The position numbers and the translations under genes are program-made. Under the pieces are notes generated by a model, which saw only the letters and a program-made list of their open reading frames with translations, made no database searches and had not been told where the DNA came from. Positions 18,341 through 28,602 of a stretch of 64,000 nt of DNA are shown piece by piece. The stretch's first letter is position 1, and every line of letters begins with the position of its first letter. This DNA is from an uncultured Dokdonia sp. (GTDB lineage Bacteria > Bacteroidota > Bacteroidia > Flavobacteriales > Flavobacteriaceae): NCBI RefSeq assembly GCF_947496725.1, contig NZ_CANMDS010000005.1, forward strand, positions 1-64,000, written 5' to 3'.

Positions 18341-19099
18341 ATGCTTGCAACTATAACTCATAATAAAGAAACTTTTAAGGTCAATCTTTCAAAACCTATT
18401 GATCTCTCGATTCCCCTTACTTCTAAGAAGAATCCGCTAGCTTGGTATATTGACCCGCCTAAGTTTGAGACAGTCACAGATGGCGAGTGGGTAGGAAGTG
18501 TGCGCAAGGGAGGCGATGTGAATTTTACTACCATCACCTTTAACCCACATTCTCACGGCACGCATACAGAGACCGCTGGTCATATCACAGAAAAGGTGCA
18601 TAGCATTAATAAAAATCTCAAAACATTTTTCTTTATCGCAGAGGTGGTGACAGTCATACCAGAGCCGCTTGATAATGAAGATGATGATTTTATACTAAGT
18701 GATAAGCAGTTTAAAAACCTACTTAAAGATAAATCACCAGAAGCTTTGGTGATACGCACATTGCCTAACGCACGCGAAAAGAAAACAATGAACTGGTCTA
18801 ACACAAACTGGCCATTTGTAGATGAGAGGGCGATGGTACGCTTTCGCGAAAGCGGTATAAAACACCTTCTCATAGATTTACCTAGTGTAGATAAAGAAAA
18901 AGATGGTGGAGAGCTCAAGGGGCATCACGCGTTTTGGGATGTAAATGGTGAGATACGACTAGATGCGACTATTACAGAGATGATCTATGTACCGCATAAA
19001 GTTCCAGACGGGACGTATCTTCTTAATCTCCAGATTGCCTCTTTTGAAAATGATGCCACACCTAGCAAGCCTATCTTATATAAAATCGAAACAGAATAA
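18341..19099 (+). CDS. Cyclase family (kynurenine formamidase-like) hydrolase
   Basis: The 252-residue protein has the metal-binding signature of this family, HxGTHxExxxH (HSHGTHTETAGHI, about residues 68-80), and a later KGHHAFWDV segment. Family enzymes hydrolyse N-formylkynurenine or cyclic amides; the substrate here cannot be told. The next gene starts on the last base of its stop codon, so they are coupled. A dispersed palindrome encodes RFRES at 18840. Confidence 0.85.
   Translation: MLATITHNKETFKVNLSKPIDLSIPLTSKKNPLAWYIDPPKFETVTDGEWVGSVRKGGDVNFTTITFNPHSHGTHTETAGHITEKVHSINKNLKTFFFIAEVVTVIPEPLDNEDDDFILSDKQFKNLLKDKSPEALVIRTLPNAREKKTMNWSNTNWPFVDERAMVRFRESGIKHLLIDLPSVDKEKDGGELKGHHAFWDVNGEIRLDATITEMIYVPHKVPDGTYLLNLQIASFENDATPSKPILYKIETE
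18840..18853. repeat. Dispersed palindrome, copy 6 (in cyclase gene)
   Basis: Exact copy, read as (V)RFRES(G). Confidence 0.95.
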
Positions 19100-19413
19100 T
19101 GCAACCACCTTACTACGCTGTAATCTTTACGTCTACACAAACCAGTAGCACAAGAGGCTATAAACAAGCAGCAGATCTTATGGAGGAGCTGGCCGCAACG
19201 ATGCCTGGTTTTCTGGGAGTAGAGGGAGCTAGAAATGATAGTGACCACCTAGGGATTACGGTATCATACTGGCGCTCGCTAGAAGATATTGCAAGATGGA
19301 AAGCCCAGGCAGAGCATCAAGGTGCGCAACGTATGGGAAAGTCAGACTGGTATGATAACTATACGGTGAGAATATGCAAGGTGGAAAGAGAATATAGCTT
19401 TGATAAAAGTTAA
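19099..19413 (+). CDS. Antibiotic biosynthesis monooxygenase (ABM) family protein
   Basis: This 104-residue single-domain protein fits the dimeric alpha/beta ferredoxin-like ABM fold (YYAVIFTSTQT at the start, MPGFLGVEGARND, ITVSYWRSLEDIARWKAQAEH). Proteins of this type often serve as small oxygenases or heme-associated or unknown-function proteins. It overlaps the cyclase gene by one base. The function is not resolved. Confidence 0.8.
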   Translation: MQPPYYAVIFTSTQTSSTRGYKQAADLMEELAATMPGFLGVEGARNDSDHLGITVSYWRSLEDIARWKAQAEHQGAQRMGKSDWYDNYTVRICKVEREYSFDKS

Positions 19414-19629
19414 ATATCTGCCAAATGTCAAATAGAAACATACGATGTTTTTTAACATTTGCGTTGCATTTATAACCACACCTCCCAAGGTAATATTTCA
19501 CGTTTATAAATCATCAATGTGTTTAAAACCAGCTATTTTTAGCTTGTCTGAGAACACCCTTATTTTAGATTTATTTTTAATGTCATACGCACATTGGTCT
19601 AAAGTAAGCACCTAACACCATCACTCAAA

Positions 19630-22600
19630 ATGCCTAACTATCATCTCTCATCCTCCTATCTTAAAAAAACCATTATAATTAAGTATGCATACGTCCTGCT
19701 GGCTTTGCTTACCATAACTATTTCTTGTAAAGAGAAGAGCACACCTACAGACAATCTTTTTAAGTTTAAGGATTACATTTCTTACACCACAGAGGATCGA
19801 CAGTCTGTTATGAGCCCTATACGTGTGGAGCTTGCACAGCCACTCACGCAGTTTGAGGTAGACCAGGTGCTACCTAGTGATATTATTAAAGTGCGTCCTA
19901 AAGTTTCTGGAGTGCTTAGTCTTCATAACAGTAGACTATTAGAGTTTATACCAGAAGAGCCACTCAAACCAGACACGGCATACGAGGTCACTCTTATGCT
20001 TGATAAACTATATGATGATCTTGACGCAGGGAAGGAGCAATTTACTTTTGGCTTCAAGACCATTACTCCAGATTTTAAAGTAGCGATGGGAGCTTTGCAA
20101 TCATATAGTAAGGATTATAATTATCTAGAAGGACAAATAGAAGCGAGTGATGATATCGCTTTCGCGAAAGCGCAACAACTCATAAACGCTTCTCAAAATG
20201 GTAATGCACTAGCCGTAAAATGGTTTAATAAAGATGGGGTGTCTAGATTTCATTCATTTAGAATAGATAGCATCTCCCGCTCTAATGCAGATTCACAAAT
20301 TATGCTTACCTGGGATGGTAAAGCTATAGGAGCCAGAGACACAAATGGTAAGAACACCATACAAATACCGGGAAAAGATAATTTTAAAATCATAGGCATA
20401 CATCAAGAGCGCGGCGCAAACGCCTCTGTGATTATAAATTTTTCTGACCCATTAAAGGATAACCAAAACTTTGCTGGACTCGTGACAATTGCGCGTGCAG
20501 GAAACCTTCGCTTTGAAGTAAATGGAAATGTACTACAGGTATATCCAGAAAATAAGATAGTAGGTAATGCACTGGTTGAGGTTTTTCAAGGAATAAAAAG
20601 TACTGATGATTATAAGTTGAAACAACCCTTTAAAGAGACCGTAAGTTTTGAGCAAATAAAACCTGCCATACGGGCTATCACAAATGGAGTTATTCTTCCA
20701 AAATCTACGAGTACTCCTTATTATTTTGAGGCAGTAAATCTTACACACGTAGACGTGAGAGTTATTAAGATTTATGAAGACAATGTACTCGAGTTTTTAC
20801 AAGAGGGATCGCTTAATAATACGAGTAGTTATAACCTTAAAAAAGTGGGTAGGCGCATAGCAAAAAAGACGATTGAGATTGCACAACGAGGCGATCTTAA
20901 CACCGGCCAGTGGCAAGCTCACGGGGTAGATCTCTCAGCTATTTTTAAAGCAGATCCTGGAGCATTGTATAGAGTAGAGATAAGCTATAAACCTTCTTAT
21001 GCTATTTATGAGTGTGATGATGCTGTTGCTGGTAGTGTAGAGGAAGATAGTTATGAGGACTATTATGAAGATGCATATACCGAGGCAGAGAGTCCAGATG
21101 AAGATGCTAGAGAGGAGCAGTACTGGGATAACCGTATTTATAGATGGCGTAAGCAAGTATACAACTGGAGACAAGAAGATAACCCTTGCCACCCCGCATA
21201 TTACCAAGAGTCAAAATTTGTAAATAGTAATTTACTAGGGAGTAATCTAGGGGTGATTGTAAAAAAAGGAAAAGACAATTCTTACTTGTTTGCAACATCA
21301 GATATTGTGACTACTACGCCAGAGGCAAACACAAAAATCACATTATATAATTACCAAAAGCAACCCATTGCAACAATCACTACAGATGCGACTGGAATAG
21401 CTCAAGTAACACCAGATGGCTACCCAGTATATGCTGTTGCAGTAAAAGATGGAAACTATGCTTACTTAAAACTGCAAGATGGGCATAGTCTCTCTATGAG
21501 TAAGTTTGATATTGCGGGTAATCAACTTGAGAAAGGGCTTAAAGGTTTTACCTACTTAGACAGAGGTGTGCACCGCCCTGGTGATACCATCCATCTTACT
21601 TTTACACTTAATGATAAGGCAAACCCACTGCCAAAAGATCACCCAGTAAAGCTGGAAGTGACAGATGCACGAGGTAAACTTATGTATAGAAGGGTAGCGT
21701 CTATATCAAAAAGAGGATCTCAAAATGGAAACCAAGCGCTTAATAACTTTTATTATTTCCCAGTTCCTACAGAGCAGGACGCTCCTACGGGTAACTATAA
21801 TGCTACCATCTCTGTGGGAGGTGCCACATTTAACCAAACGCTCAAAGTAGAAACCATAAAACCTAATCGCCTCAAAGTAGACCTTACTTTTAAAGATGAG
21901 ATACTACAAGCAAGCGGAAATCTTATGGGTGATGCCACTGTAAAATGGTTACACGGAGCGCCTGCCAGAAATTTGAAAATTAAAACAGACGTTACTATAC
22001 GCAAGTCAAGTAGCGGGTTTAGCCAGTTTCCTGGATATAATTTTTATGACCCAATTAGGGAGTTTGATGAGGTTAGTATGGATTTGCTAGATGGCACTCT
22101 GGATAATGAAGGCAACATAAAGATTAATAAAAAAATAGATTTGAGTAAGCGAGCACCGGGTATGCTCAAGGCAACGTTTGTTACAAAAGCCTATGAGGGA
22201 GGAGGTGACTTCTCTCTGGATGTGGTAAGTAAGGATGTCGCACCGTTTGATCACTTTGTAGGTCTGCGAGCTCCAAAAAGTCGTGCTTACGGCAGTTATT
22301 ACACAGATCAAAATATAGAGTTTGACCTAGCTACTACAAATGCTCAAGGCGCACCAGCTGCGGGACGTAAGCTTCAAGTAAAAGTATTTAAAATGTCTTG
22401 GCGCTGGTGGTGGAACAGGAGTCGAGATAATTACTCTAGTTATGAAACAAGTACCGTACATACACCTGTACAAGACTTTACCGTCACGTCTGGTTCTAAC
22501 GGAAAAACAAGTTTTAACCTCAATATTCCGGAGAAGGAAAGTGGACGCTATCTCATACGTGTTATAGATCCAGAAAGCGGTCACGCTACAGGCCGTATCG

Positions 22601-25245
22601 CATATTTTTATAGAAATTGGGGTGGTTTTCAAAGAGACTCAGAAAGTGCAAAGATGCTCGTGTTTTCGGCAGATAAGGATGAGTATAGTGTGGGAGATAA
22701 TGCCACCATTACATTCCCATCTTCGGCGGGAGGTAGAGCGCTTGTGAGTATTGAAAATGGTACAAAAGTACTCGAGAGTTATTGGGTAGAAACCCAGCAA
22801 GGTAAAACCAATTTTTCCATACCTGTTACCTCCGCAATGGCGCCTAATGTGTATGTGAATATTTCGCTATTACAGCCTCATAAACAATCTGTAAACGACC
22901 TTCCTATTAGGCTTTATGGTGTAATTCCTTTGATGGTAAAAGATAGACAAACAGTGTTAGAGCCGGTAGTCACTATGCCAGATGTATTAAAGCCAGAAGA
23001 GCCATATACCATCAAAATCACAGAAAAAAATAATAAACAGATGACCTACACCATCGCTGTGGTAGATGATGGCTTGCTGGATCTTACAAGATTTCAAACA
23101 CCAAAAATCCATAAGCATTTTTATAGCAGGGAAGCACTAGGTGTGAAGTCTTTTGATATGTATGATTATGTGATAGGGGCATATTCTGGCAGTGTAGATA
23201 ATATTTATGCAATAGGAGGTGGTGATGCTGCGAGCGCTGCCAAAAATAGAAAGGCAGAACGCTTTAAGCCTGTAGTTACTTATTTGGGCCCTTTCGCTTT
23301 AAGCGAAAACGAAACAAAGTCACACACGGTAACGATGCCTAACTATGTAGGCTCTGTGAGAGCAATGGTAATTGCTGGAGATGCCACAAAAAGCGCCTAT
23401 GGATCTGTAGAAAAGACAGTACCTGTGCGTAAACCGCTTATGGTTTTAGGTTCGCTTCCGCGAAAGTTATCTCCGGGAGAACACGTGACTTTACCAGTAA
23501 CAGTGTTTGCAATGGAAAAGAACATCAAGCAGGCTAAGATTACCGTCAAAACATCTGAAGCTTTTAAAGCATCTGAAGGGAATGTAAAAAAGGTAAATTT
23601 CACGCAAGTGGGAGAAAAAATAGTTCCTTTTGAGTTTGATGTGCAAGCTGCTACAGGAGTGCAAACCGTACAAATTATTGTAGAAGGTCACGGAGAACGT
23701 GCAACCTATGATGTTGAGATAGACGTAGAAAACCCAAATCCTATTACTCAAAAAGTAACCGATTACGAACTAGACCCTAGCAGTAATCTTACTATTGATT
23801 ATGAGACGTATGGTGTGGCAGGGACTAATGAAAGCGCTTTGGAGTTTTCGACATTACCACCTATGGATTTTACTAAGCGTATGCAGTATTTAATACGTTA
23901 CCCACACGGCTGTGTAGAGCAAACTACCTCTGGAGTTTTTCCGCAACTGTTTTTAGATGATGTTTTTGATCTTACGTATGAGCAAAAACGGGATGCGCAA
24001 CAGCATATTAAAGACGGTATTGCGAGGCTAGGCCGTTTCCAAAACACAGACGGAGGTCTAGGTTACTGGCAGGGAGAAACAGAAGCAGACCTATGGGGTA
24101 CCACCTATGCTGGACACTTTATGATAGAAGCCCAGAAAAAGGGATATGCATTACCGCTCACTTTTATGAATAACTGGTTACGTTTTCAGAAAAAGGAGGC
24201 TCGTGAATGGAGATCTGGACAACAAAGTTATAATGCAACGCTAGTACAAGCATATCGCTTATATACGCTCGCACTTGCGGGACAACCCGACCTTGCAGCG
24301 ATGAACCGTCTTCGTGAGAATACAAATTTAAGTAATGAAGCAACCTGGAGGCTTGCAGGAGCTTATGCACTAGCAGGTCAAGACAAAGTAGCTGGCCAAC
24401 TTGCCGCTACGGCAAATGTAGATTTTACTCCAAAAAAGTATGACTACCATACCTATGGCTCGGTATATCGCAACAGGGCAATGGCGCTAGAAACGATGGT
24501 GCTTCTTAATGATAGCAAGCAAAAAGAGCTTGCTATAAGTATAGCCAAAACGCTAGCTTCAGACAGGTGGTTAAGTACTCAAGAAACCAGTTATGCACTG
24601 CTGGCTATGGCAAAAATGGTTCTAAAGAACGGAGGTAAAGCAATGCAGTTCTCTTATACAAAAGATGGAAAAGAGTATAGTGTAGATACACAACAAGCTA
24701 TCGCTCTACGTGACATAAAAACGCAAGACGGAACAAATAAACTCGTTATAAAAAATGCTAAAAATAGTACCGTGTTCATACGTCTTGTGCAAAGTGGTAA
24801 GTTACCATTAGGCAAAGAGCTTGTAGATCAAAAAAATCTACAGGTTAAAACAACCTTTTATAACCTCGCTGGTAAAGTGATGTCTATCAATAATCTCCAG
24901 CAGGGAGAAGAGTTTACAGCAAAAATTACGGTGAGTAATACGAGCAGAGATTATGTAGATAATGTCGCGCTTACACAAATCTTCCCTAGCGGTTGGGAGA
25001 TTGTGAATACACGTTTTACAGATGCTCAGGGAGGTACAGCAGGAAGCGCTCGATATACAGATATAAGAGACGATCGTGTGCAGTTTTATTTTGATATGAG
25101 TAAGACCAGCACAAGAACATTTACGGTTCGTCTTAATGCGAGTTACTTAGGTGATTACTATTTACCAGGTACTCAGGTAGAGGCTATGTATGATGCGACT
25201 TATTATGCCAGATCAAAAGGTGCTTGGATAAAAGTTAAGAACTAA
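19630..25245 (+). CDS. Bacterial alpha-2-macroglobulin family lipoprotein
   Basis: The 1871-residue protein opens with a lipoprotein signal (lipobox near TISCKEKS, Cys 33). It has MG-type beta domains, the macroglobulin bait-region neighbourhood, and the thioester motif CVEQ at residues 1428-1431 in RYPHGCVEQTTSG, followed by the alpha-helical thioester domain (GGLGYWQGETEADLWGTTYAGHF) and a C-terminal receptor-binding-like beta domain. Family knowledge: such proteins trap attacking proteases in the periplasm and work with PBP1C to protect and repair the wall. pbpC follows 5 bp later, the classical pairing. A dispersed palindrome encodes AFAKA at 20158. Confidence 0.95.
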   Translation: MPNYHLSSSYLKKTIIIKYAYVLLALLTITISCKEKSTPTDNLFKFKDYISYTTEDRQSVMSPIRVELAQPLTQFEVDQVLPSDIIKVRPKVSGVLSLHNSRLLEFIPEEPLKPDTAYEVTLMLDKLYDDLDAGKEQFTFGFKTITPDFKVAMGALQSYSKDYNYLEGQIEASDDIAFAKAQQLINASQNGNALAVKWFNKDGVSRFHSFRIDSISRSNADSQIMLTWDGKAIGARDTNGKNTIQIPGKDNFKIIGIHQERGANASVIINFSDPLKDNQNFAGLVTIARAGNLRFEVNGNVLQVYPENKIVGNALVEVFQGIKSTDDYKLKQPFKETVSFEQIKPAIRAITNGVILPKSTSTPYYFEAVNLTHVDVRVIKIYEDNVLEFLQEGSLNNTSSYNLKKVGRRIAKKTIEIAQRGDLNTGQWQAHGVDLSAIFKADPGALYRVEISYKPSYAIYECDDAVAGSVEEDSYEDYYEDAYTEAESPDEDAREEQYWDNRIYRWRKQVYNWRQEDNPCHPAYYQESKFVNSNLLGSNLGVIVKKGKDNSYLFATSDIVTTTPEANTKITLYNYQKQPIATITTDATGIAQVTPDGYPVYAVAVKDGNYAYLKLQDGHSLSMSKFDIAGNQLEKGLKGFTYLDRGVHRPGDTIHLTFTLNDKANPLPKDHPVKLEVTDARGKLMYRRVASISKRGSQNGNQALNNFYYFPVPTEQDAPTGNYNATISVGGATFNQTLKVETIKPNRLKVDLTFKDEILQASGNLMGDATVKWLHGAPARNLKIKTDVTIRKSSSGFSQFPGYNFYDPIREFDEVSMDLLDGTLDNEGNIKINKKIDLSKRAPGMLKATFVTKAYEGGGDFSLDVVSKDVAPFDHFVGLRAPKSRAYGSYYTDQNIEFDLATTNAQGAPAAGRKLQVKVFKMSWRWWWNRSRDNYSSYETSTVHTPVQDFTVTSGSNGKTSFNLNIPEKESGRYLIRVIDPESGHATGRIAYFYRNWGGFQRDSESAKMLVFSADKDEYSVGDNATITFPSSAGGRALVSIENGTKVLESYWVETQQGKTNFSIPVTSAMAPNVYVNISLLQPHKQSVNDLPIRLYGVIPLMVKDRQTVLEPVVTMPDVLKPEEPYTIKITEKNNKQMTYTIAVVDDGLLDLTRFQTPKIHKHFYSREALGVKSFDMYDYVIGAYSGSVDNIYAIGGGDAASAAKNRKAERFKPVVTYLGPFALSENETKSHTVTMPNYVGSVRAMVIAGDATKSAYGSVEKTVPVRKPLMVLGSLPRKLSPGEHVTLPVTVFAMEKNIKQAKITVKTSEAFKASEGNVKKVNFTQVGEKIVPFEFDVQAATGVQTVQIIVEGHGERATYDVEIDVENPNPITQKVTDYELDPSSNLTIDYETYGVAGTNESALEFSTLPPMDFTKRMQYLIRYPHGCVEQTTSGVFPQLFLDDVFDLTYEQKRDAQQHIKDGIARLGRFQNTDGGLGYWQGETEADLWGTTYAGHFMIEAQKKGYALPLTFMNNWLRFQKKEAREWRSGQQSYNATLVQAYRLYTLALAGQPDLAAMNRLRENTNLSNEATWRLAGAYALAGQDKVAGQLAATANVDFTPKKYDYHTYGSVYRNRAMALETMVLLNDSKQKELAISIAKTLASDRWLSTQETSYALLAMAKMVLKNGGKAMQFSYTKDGKEYSVDTQQAIALRDIKTQDGTNKLVIKNAKNSTVFIRLVQSGKLPLGKELVDQKNLQVKTTFYNLAGKVMSINNLQQGEEFTAKITVSNTSRDYVDNVALTQIFPSGWEIVNTRFTDAQGGTAGSARYTDIRDDRVQFYFDMSKTSTRTFTVRLNASYLGDYYLPGTQVEAMYDATYYARSKGAWIKVKN
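20158..20171. repeat. Dispersed palindrome, copy 7 (in alpha-2-macroglobulin gene)
   Basis: Exact copy, read as (I)AFAKA(Q). Confidence 0.95.
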
Positions 25246-25250
25246 CAGCG

Positions 25251-27620
25251 ATGTACAGCCGCCTCCTACATATCATAAAGCGCCATAAAATCAAGTTTAT
25301 ACTTGTGGTGTTATTTATGTTGTACTGGGTTTTTTCTATACCGCAGCAGGTTTTTAAAGATCCTCACGCTACCGTGGTTGAGAGTGCGAGTGGTGTGTTG
25401 CTGGGCGCCCGCATTGCTAGTGACGGGCAATGGCGTTTTCCGGCATTAGATCGTGTTCCTCATAAGTTTGAAAAGTGTATTCTGTTATTTGAAGATGAGT
25501 ATTTTTATTCCCATCCAGGATTTAATCCCGTGGCGATGGGAAAGGCAATATGGGGTAATATCACTACAGATAAGCGTCGTGGCGGGAGCACCATTACACA
25601 ACAAGTAATTAGACTTTCTAGAAAAGGGAAACAACGCTCCTATACAGAAAAAGTAGTCGAACTTATAAAAGCTACACGTCTCGAGGCAGGCTATTCAAAA
25701 GATGAAATTCTTGGTATGTATGCTACCTATGCGCCCTTTGGCGGTAACGTCGTAGGGTTAGAAACTGCCGCTTGGAGATATTTTGGACTCCCGGCGTCAC
25801 AGTTAAGTTGGGGGCAAATGGCGGCACTGGCAGTATTACCTAACAATCCTAGTATGGTGCGACCGGGTAAAAATGAGATTACGCTTTCGCGAAAGCGTAA
25901 TAACCTCCTTAAAAAACTTTGGGAAACAGGAGAGATAGACAAAACTACCTACGAGCTATCGCTGCTAGAAAAACTACCAGGAAAACCTTATCCATTACCA
26001 CAAATTGCTCCTCACCTAGTTGATAGAATTACTAAAGAATCTCGTGGAAAAAGAGTTCAAACCACAGTACAACTTCCTATACAGCGAGATCTTAATAGAC
26101 TTGCCAAAGAGCATTATGGCCTGTTAAAGCAAAATGAAATTTACAACCTAGCGATAGTGGTTATGGATGTAAATACAAAAGAGGTTTTAGGCTATGTAGG
26201 AAACGCACCAACAGATGCAGCACACCAAAAAGATGTAGATATTATCACAAAGTACCGTAGCACAGGAAGCACGTTAAAGCCTTTGCTTTATGCGGGAATG
26301 CTGGATGAGGGACTCATATTGCCACAAACATTAGTCCCAGATATACCTACAAGTATCAATACGTATAGGCCACAAAATTTTGACAACGAGTATCAAGGCG
26401 TAGTACCGGCAGATGTGGCTCTTGCAAAATCGCTCAATGTACCTGCAGTGCGATTACTACGTGAATACGGGCTTGACAAGTTTTATAAAAATGTACAAGA
26501 GATGCATATGGGAGGTATAGATAAACCAGCCTCTCACTACGGACTTGCAATGATATTAGGAGGTGCAGAGAGCAGCCTTTTTGAGTTGACAAAAACCTAT
26601 GCAGGGATGGCAAACACCCTTAACACATTTAATAGATCTAGCAGTGAGTATACTTTGGAGTCTTTTAGCGATTATCGTTATGTCAAAAGAGATAATCTGG
26701 CTTCTGTAAAAAAGAGTGTCACGTTGCAAAGTGAGCCTGAGGTATTTTCGGCGGGAGCGATTTATAAAACGCTTGAGACACTGCAAACTGTAAATAGACC
26801 AAGCGGCGAAGAAAACTGGCAGTTTTATGAAGATGCCCAGCCTGTGGCTTGGAAAACAGGGACAAGTTTTGGTTTTAAAGATGCGTGGGCAGTAGGGGTT
26901 ACGCCTCAATATGCAATAGGAGTGTGGGTAGGTAATGCAGATGGAGAAGGAAGACCAGGGATTACGGGAATACAAGCAGCAGCGCCACTGTTTTTTGATG
27001 TGTTGCGTAGCTTGCCAGTAAATGGTTCTTGGTTTGACACTCCATACGATGCACTCGTGGAGACTACGGTTTGCACAAAAAGCGGAATGAAAGCGAGTCC
27101 ATATTGTGTAGAAACACGTAAAGAGCAAATACCGCACGCGGGAGAGCATACTGCTTCGTGCTCATATCACAAGCAAATGTACCTCTCTGCAAATAAGGAA
27201 TATCTAGTAAACTCAGATTGTTATGAGCTTGATGAGATGACGGCTGTCACCTATTTTACACTACCTGCTACGATGGAGTATTATTATGCAAGCAAGCATC
27301 CAGATTATAAAGAATTGCCACCATATCATCCAGATTGTAGCTTTTCTGGAGAGATGCCTATGGCGTTTATGTATCCTAAAAATAATGAAGGAGTTATACT
27401 TCCAAAGGATTTTGACGCAGCTGTAAATGATGTCGTGTTTAAAGTCTCTCACCGTAACCCTGAGACTAAGATTTTCTGGTATCTAGATAATGAGTTTATA
27501 GGAGCTACAGAAGATTTCCACGAGCTAGCTGTTACACCAGAGGTGGGAAATTATACGCTCACCGTAGTAGATGCAGCGGGTAATGAAATCAAGAAACAAA
27601 TTGAGGTTTCTAGGGGTTAA
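25251..27620 (+). CDS. pbpC: Penicillin-binding protein 1C (transglycosylase/transpeptidase)
   Basis: The 789-residue protein has an N-terminal anchor helix, a GT51 glycosyltransferase domain (FEDEYFYSHPGFNP, RRGGSTITQQV, EAGYSKDEILGMYATYAPFG), and a transpeptidase domain with the serine motif STLK at residues 340-343, SLN at about 396, and KTG at 535-537. The C-terminal BiPBP_C-type domain follows. It polymerises and cross-links peptidoglycan. It lies directly behind the alpha-2-macroglobulin gene and ends with a 4-bp overlap against the convergent gene. A dispersed palindrome encodes LSRKR. Confidence 0.95.
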   Translation: MYSRLLHIIKRHKIKFILVVLFMLYWVFSIPQQVFKDPHATVVESASGVLLGARIASDGQWRFPALDRVPHKFEKCILLFEDEYFYSHPGFNPVAMGKAIWGNITTDKRRGGSTITQQVIRLSRKGKQRSYTEKVVELIKATRLEAGYSKDEILGMYATYAPFGGNVVGLETAAWRYFGLPASQLSWGQMAALAVLPNNPSMVRPGKNEITLSRKRNNLLKKLWETGEIDKTTYELSLLEKLPGKPYPLPQIAPHLVDRITKESRGKRVQTTVQLPIQRDLNRLAKEHYGLLKQNEIYNLAIVVMDVNTKEVLGYVGNAPTDAAHQKDVDIITKYRSTGSTLKPLLYAGMLDEGLILPQTLVPDIPTSINTYRPQNFDNEYQGVVPADVALAKSLNVPAVRLLREYGLDKFYKNVQEMHMGGIDKPASHYGLAMILGGAESSLFELTKTYAGMANTLNTFNRSSSEYTLESFSDYRYVKRDNLASVKKSVTLQSEPEVFSAGAIYKTLETLQTVNRPSGEENWQFYEDAQPVAWKTGTSFGFKDAWAVGVTPQYAIGVWVGNADGEGRPGITGIQAAAPLFFDVLRSLPVNGSWFDTPYDALVETTVCTKSGMKASPYCVETRKEQIPHAGEHTASCSYHKQMYLSANKEYLVNSDCYELDEMTAVTYFTLPATMEYYYASKHPDYKELPPYHPDCSFSGEMPMAFMYPKNNEGVILPKDFDAAVNDVVFKVSHRNPETKIFWYLDNEFIGATEDFHELAVTPEVGNYTLTVVDAAGNEIKKQIEVSRG
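25883..25896. repeat. Dispersed palindrome, copy 8 (in pbpC)
   Basis: Exact core; the symmetry extends to a perfect 24-bp palindrome at 25878-25901 with outer arms ATTAC/GTAAT. Read as LSRKR. Confidence 0.95.
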
Positions 27621-28105
27621 GTAATATTACTTGGAAGAGTAAAAAGTTCGAAAGTTATTTTTGGATTGACTTCGTCAAAGCTGTAAAAAGTTTCTATAAA
27701 TTCCTTGACTTCTAAAGAGAGCTCAAAGGGTTTTATATCATTTGCGATAAATTGAGCAATTTCTGTGTGTTTCTTTGAATTCCTTATTTTTTCAATTATG
27801 ATAAATTTTCCTTCTGGCGCATTAGCAAACCTCTCACTAAGCGGATTAGCATCTTGTATATCTGTTTTTGCCTTTGCAAAAAGAACATAACCATTTTTGT
27901 AGTATGCCTCATTTATTTTAGCTTTTTCAAACCAAAAGAGGTGTTCTCTCAGAGAGTCAATCTGTATTAAAATTTTGCCATTGTATTTTAATAGTAGAGT
28001 TTTATGATTATTTCTTGATTCAAAGAGGAATTTTGCAAAGCTTTCTTTTGGGTTTCGAGGTTTTTTGATTAAATATTTGTGGTAAAAAATTTTGAATATA
28101 TTCAT
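27617..28105 (-). CDS. Hypothetical protein
   Basis: I do not recognise this 162-residue protein. It has no signal peptide or membrane helix, is rich in Lys, Phe and Ile, and opens with a basic stretch (FYHKYLIKKPRNPKE). A repeated beta pattern (HKTLLLKYNGKILIQIDSL, GKFIIIEKIRN) suggests a small alpha/beta fold. It overlaps the end of pbpC by 4 bp in convergent orientation and lies 6 bp after the CYTH gene, so it may be transcribed with it. Confidence 0.7.
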   Translation of the reverse strand: MNIFKIFYHKYLIKKPRNPKESFAKFLFESRNNHKTLLLKYNGKILIQIDSLREHLFWFEKAKINEAYYKNGYVLFAKAKTDIQDANPLSERFANAPEGKFIIIEKIRNSKKHTEIAQFIANDIKPFELSLEVKEFIETFYSFDEVNPKITFELFTLPSNIT

Positions 28106-28111
28106 TTGTTA

Positions 28112-28579
28112 TCACCAATTTTTAAAAGGATTCTCAGATAGCTGCGAGTTGTAATACTTGTTATCTCCAGTCACTTCGCTGCCTATCCATTCTGGTGTTG
28201 TAAAATCTTCCTCTTCAGCGTTGAGTTCTATTTCGGCGATGGTTAGTCCTTCGTTTTCTCCATAAAATTCATCTATTTCCCAGGTGTGATTACCTGCGGT
28301 ATACTCGTAACGTGTTTTATCTATAACTCCGGGAAGGCATAGTGCTAGAAGCGTTTGCGCCTTGTCTACTGCGATTTCTTCTTCTACTTCTACGCGCGTA
28401 GTGCCGCTATCGTTAGATTTTCCTTTAATCGTAAGAAAGCCTTTCTCGCCTTTAATGCGCACTCTTACAGTTCGCTCAGGATCTGTGCTTAGATATCCTT
28501 GGGTAATACGAGTTGCCTTTTGAGCAACTTCTTTAAAAGCCGCTGAGGTTACTAGGAATTTTCGTTCTATTTCTAACAT
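28112..28579 (-). CDS. CYTH domain protein
   Basis: The 155-residue protein has the CYTH signature ExExK at its start (LEIERKFLV), followed by the alternating charged strands of the triphosphate tunnel fold (RTVRVRIKGEKGFLTIKGK, TRVEVEEEI, WEIDEFYGENEGLTIAEIEL). Such small bacterial proteins act on triphosphate-type substrates, usually as inorganic triphosphatases. It sits first in a pair with the hypothetical gene downstream. Confidence 0.9.
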   Translation of the reverse strand: MLEIERKFLVTSAAFKEVAQKATRITQGYLSTDPERTVRVRIKGEKGFLTIKGKSNDSGTTRVEVEEEIAVDKAQTLLALCLPGVIDKTRYEYTAGNHTWEIDEFYGENEGLTIAEIELNAEEEDFTTPEWIGSEVTGDNKYYNSQLSENPFKNW

Positions 28580-28602
28580 AATGTTGCTGTTATATCTAGC
28601 CT

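Noticed and set aside
23285-23310. TTTCGCTTTAAGCGAAA in the alpha-2-macroglobulin gene as a copy of the dispersed palindrome
   Set aside because: It is a different, odd-centred dyad and does not align with the GCTTTCGCGAAAGC core.
26556-27149. 197-codon minus-strand frame inside pbpC
   Set aside because: It lies wholly opposite conserved transpeptidase coding sequence, is rich in Cys, Arg and Ile, and matches nothing.
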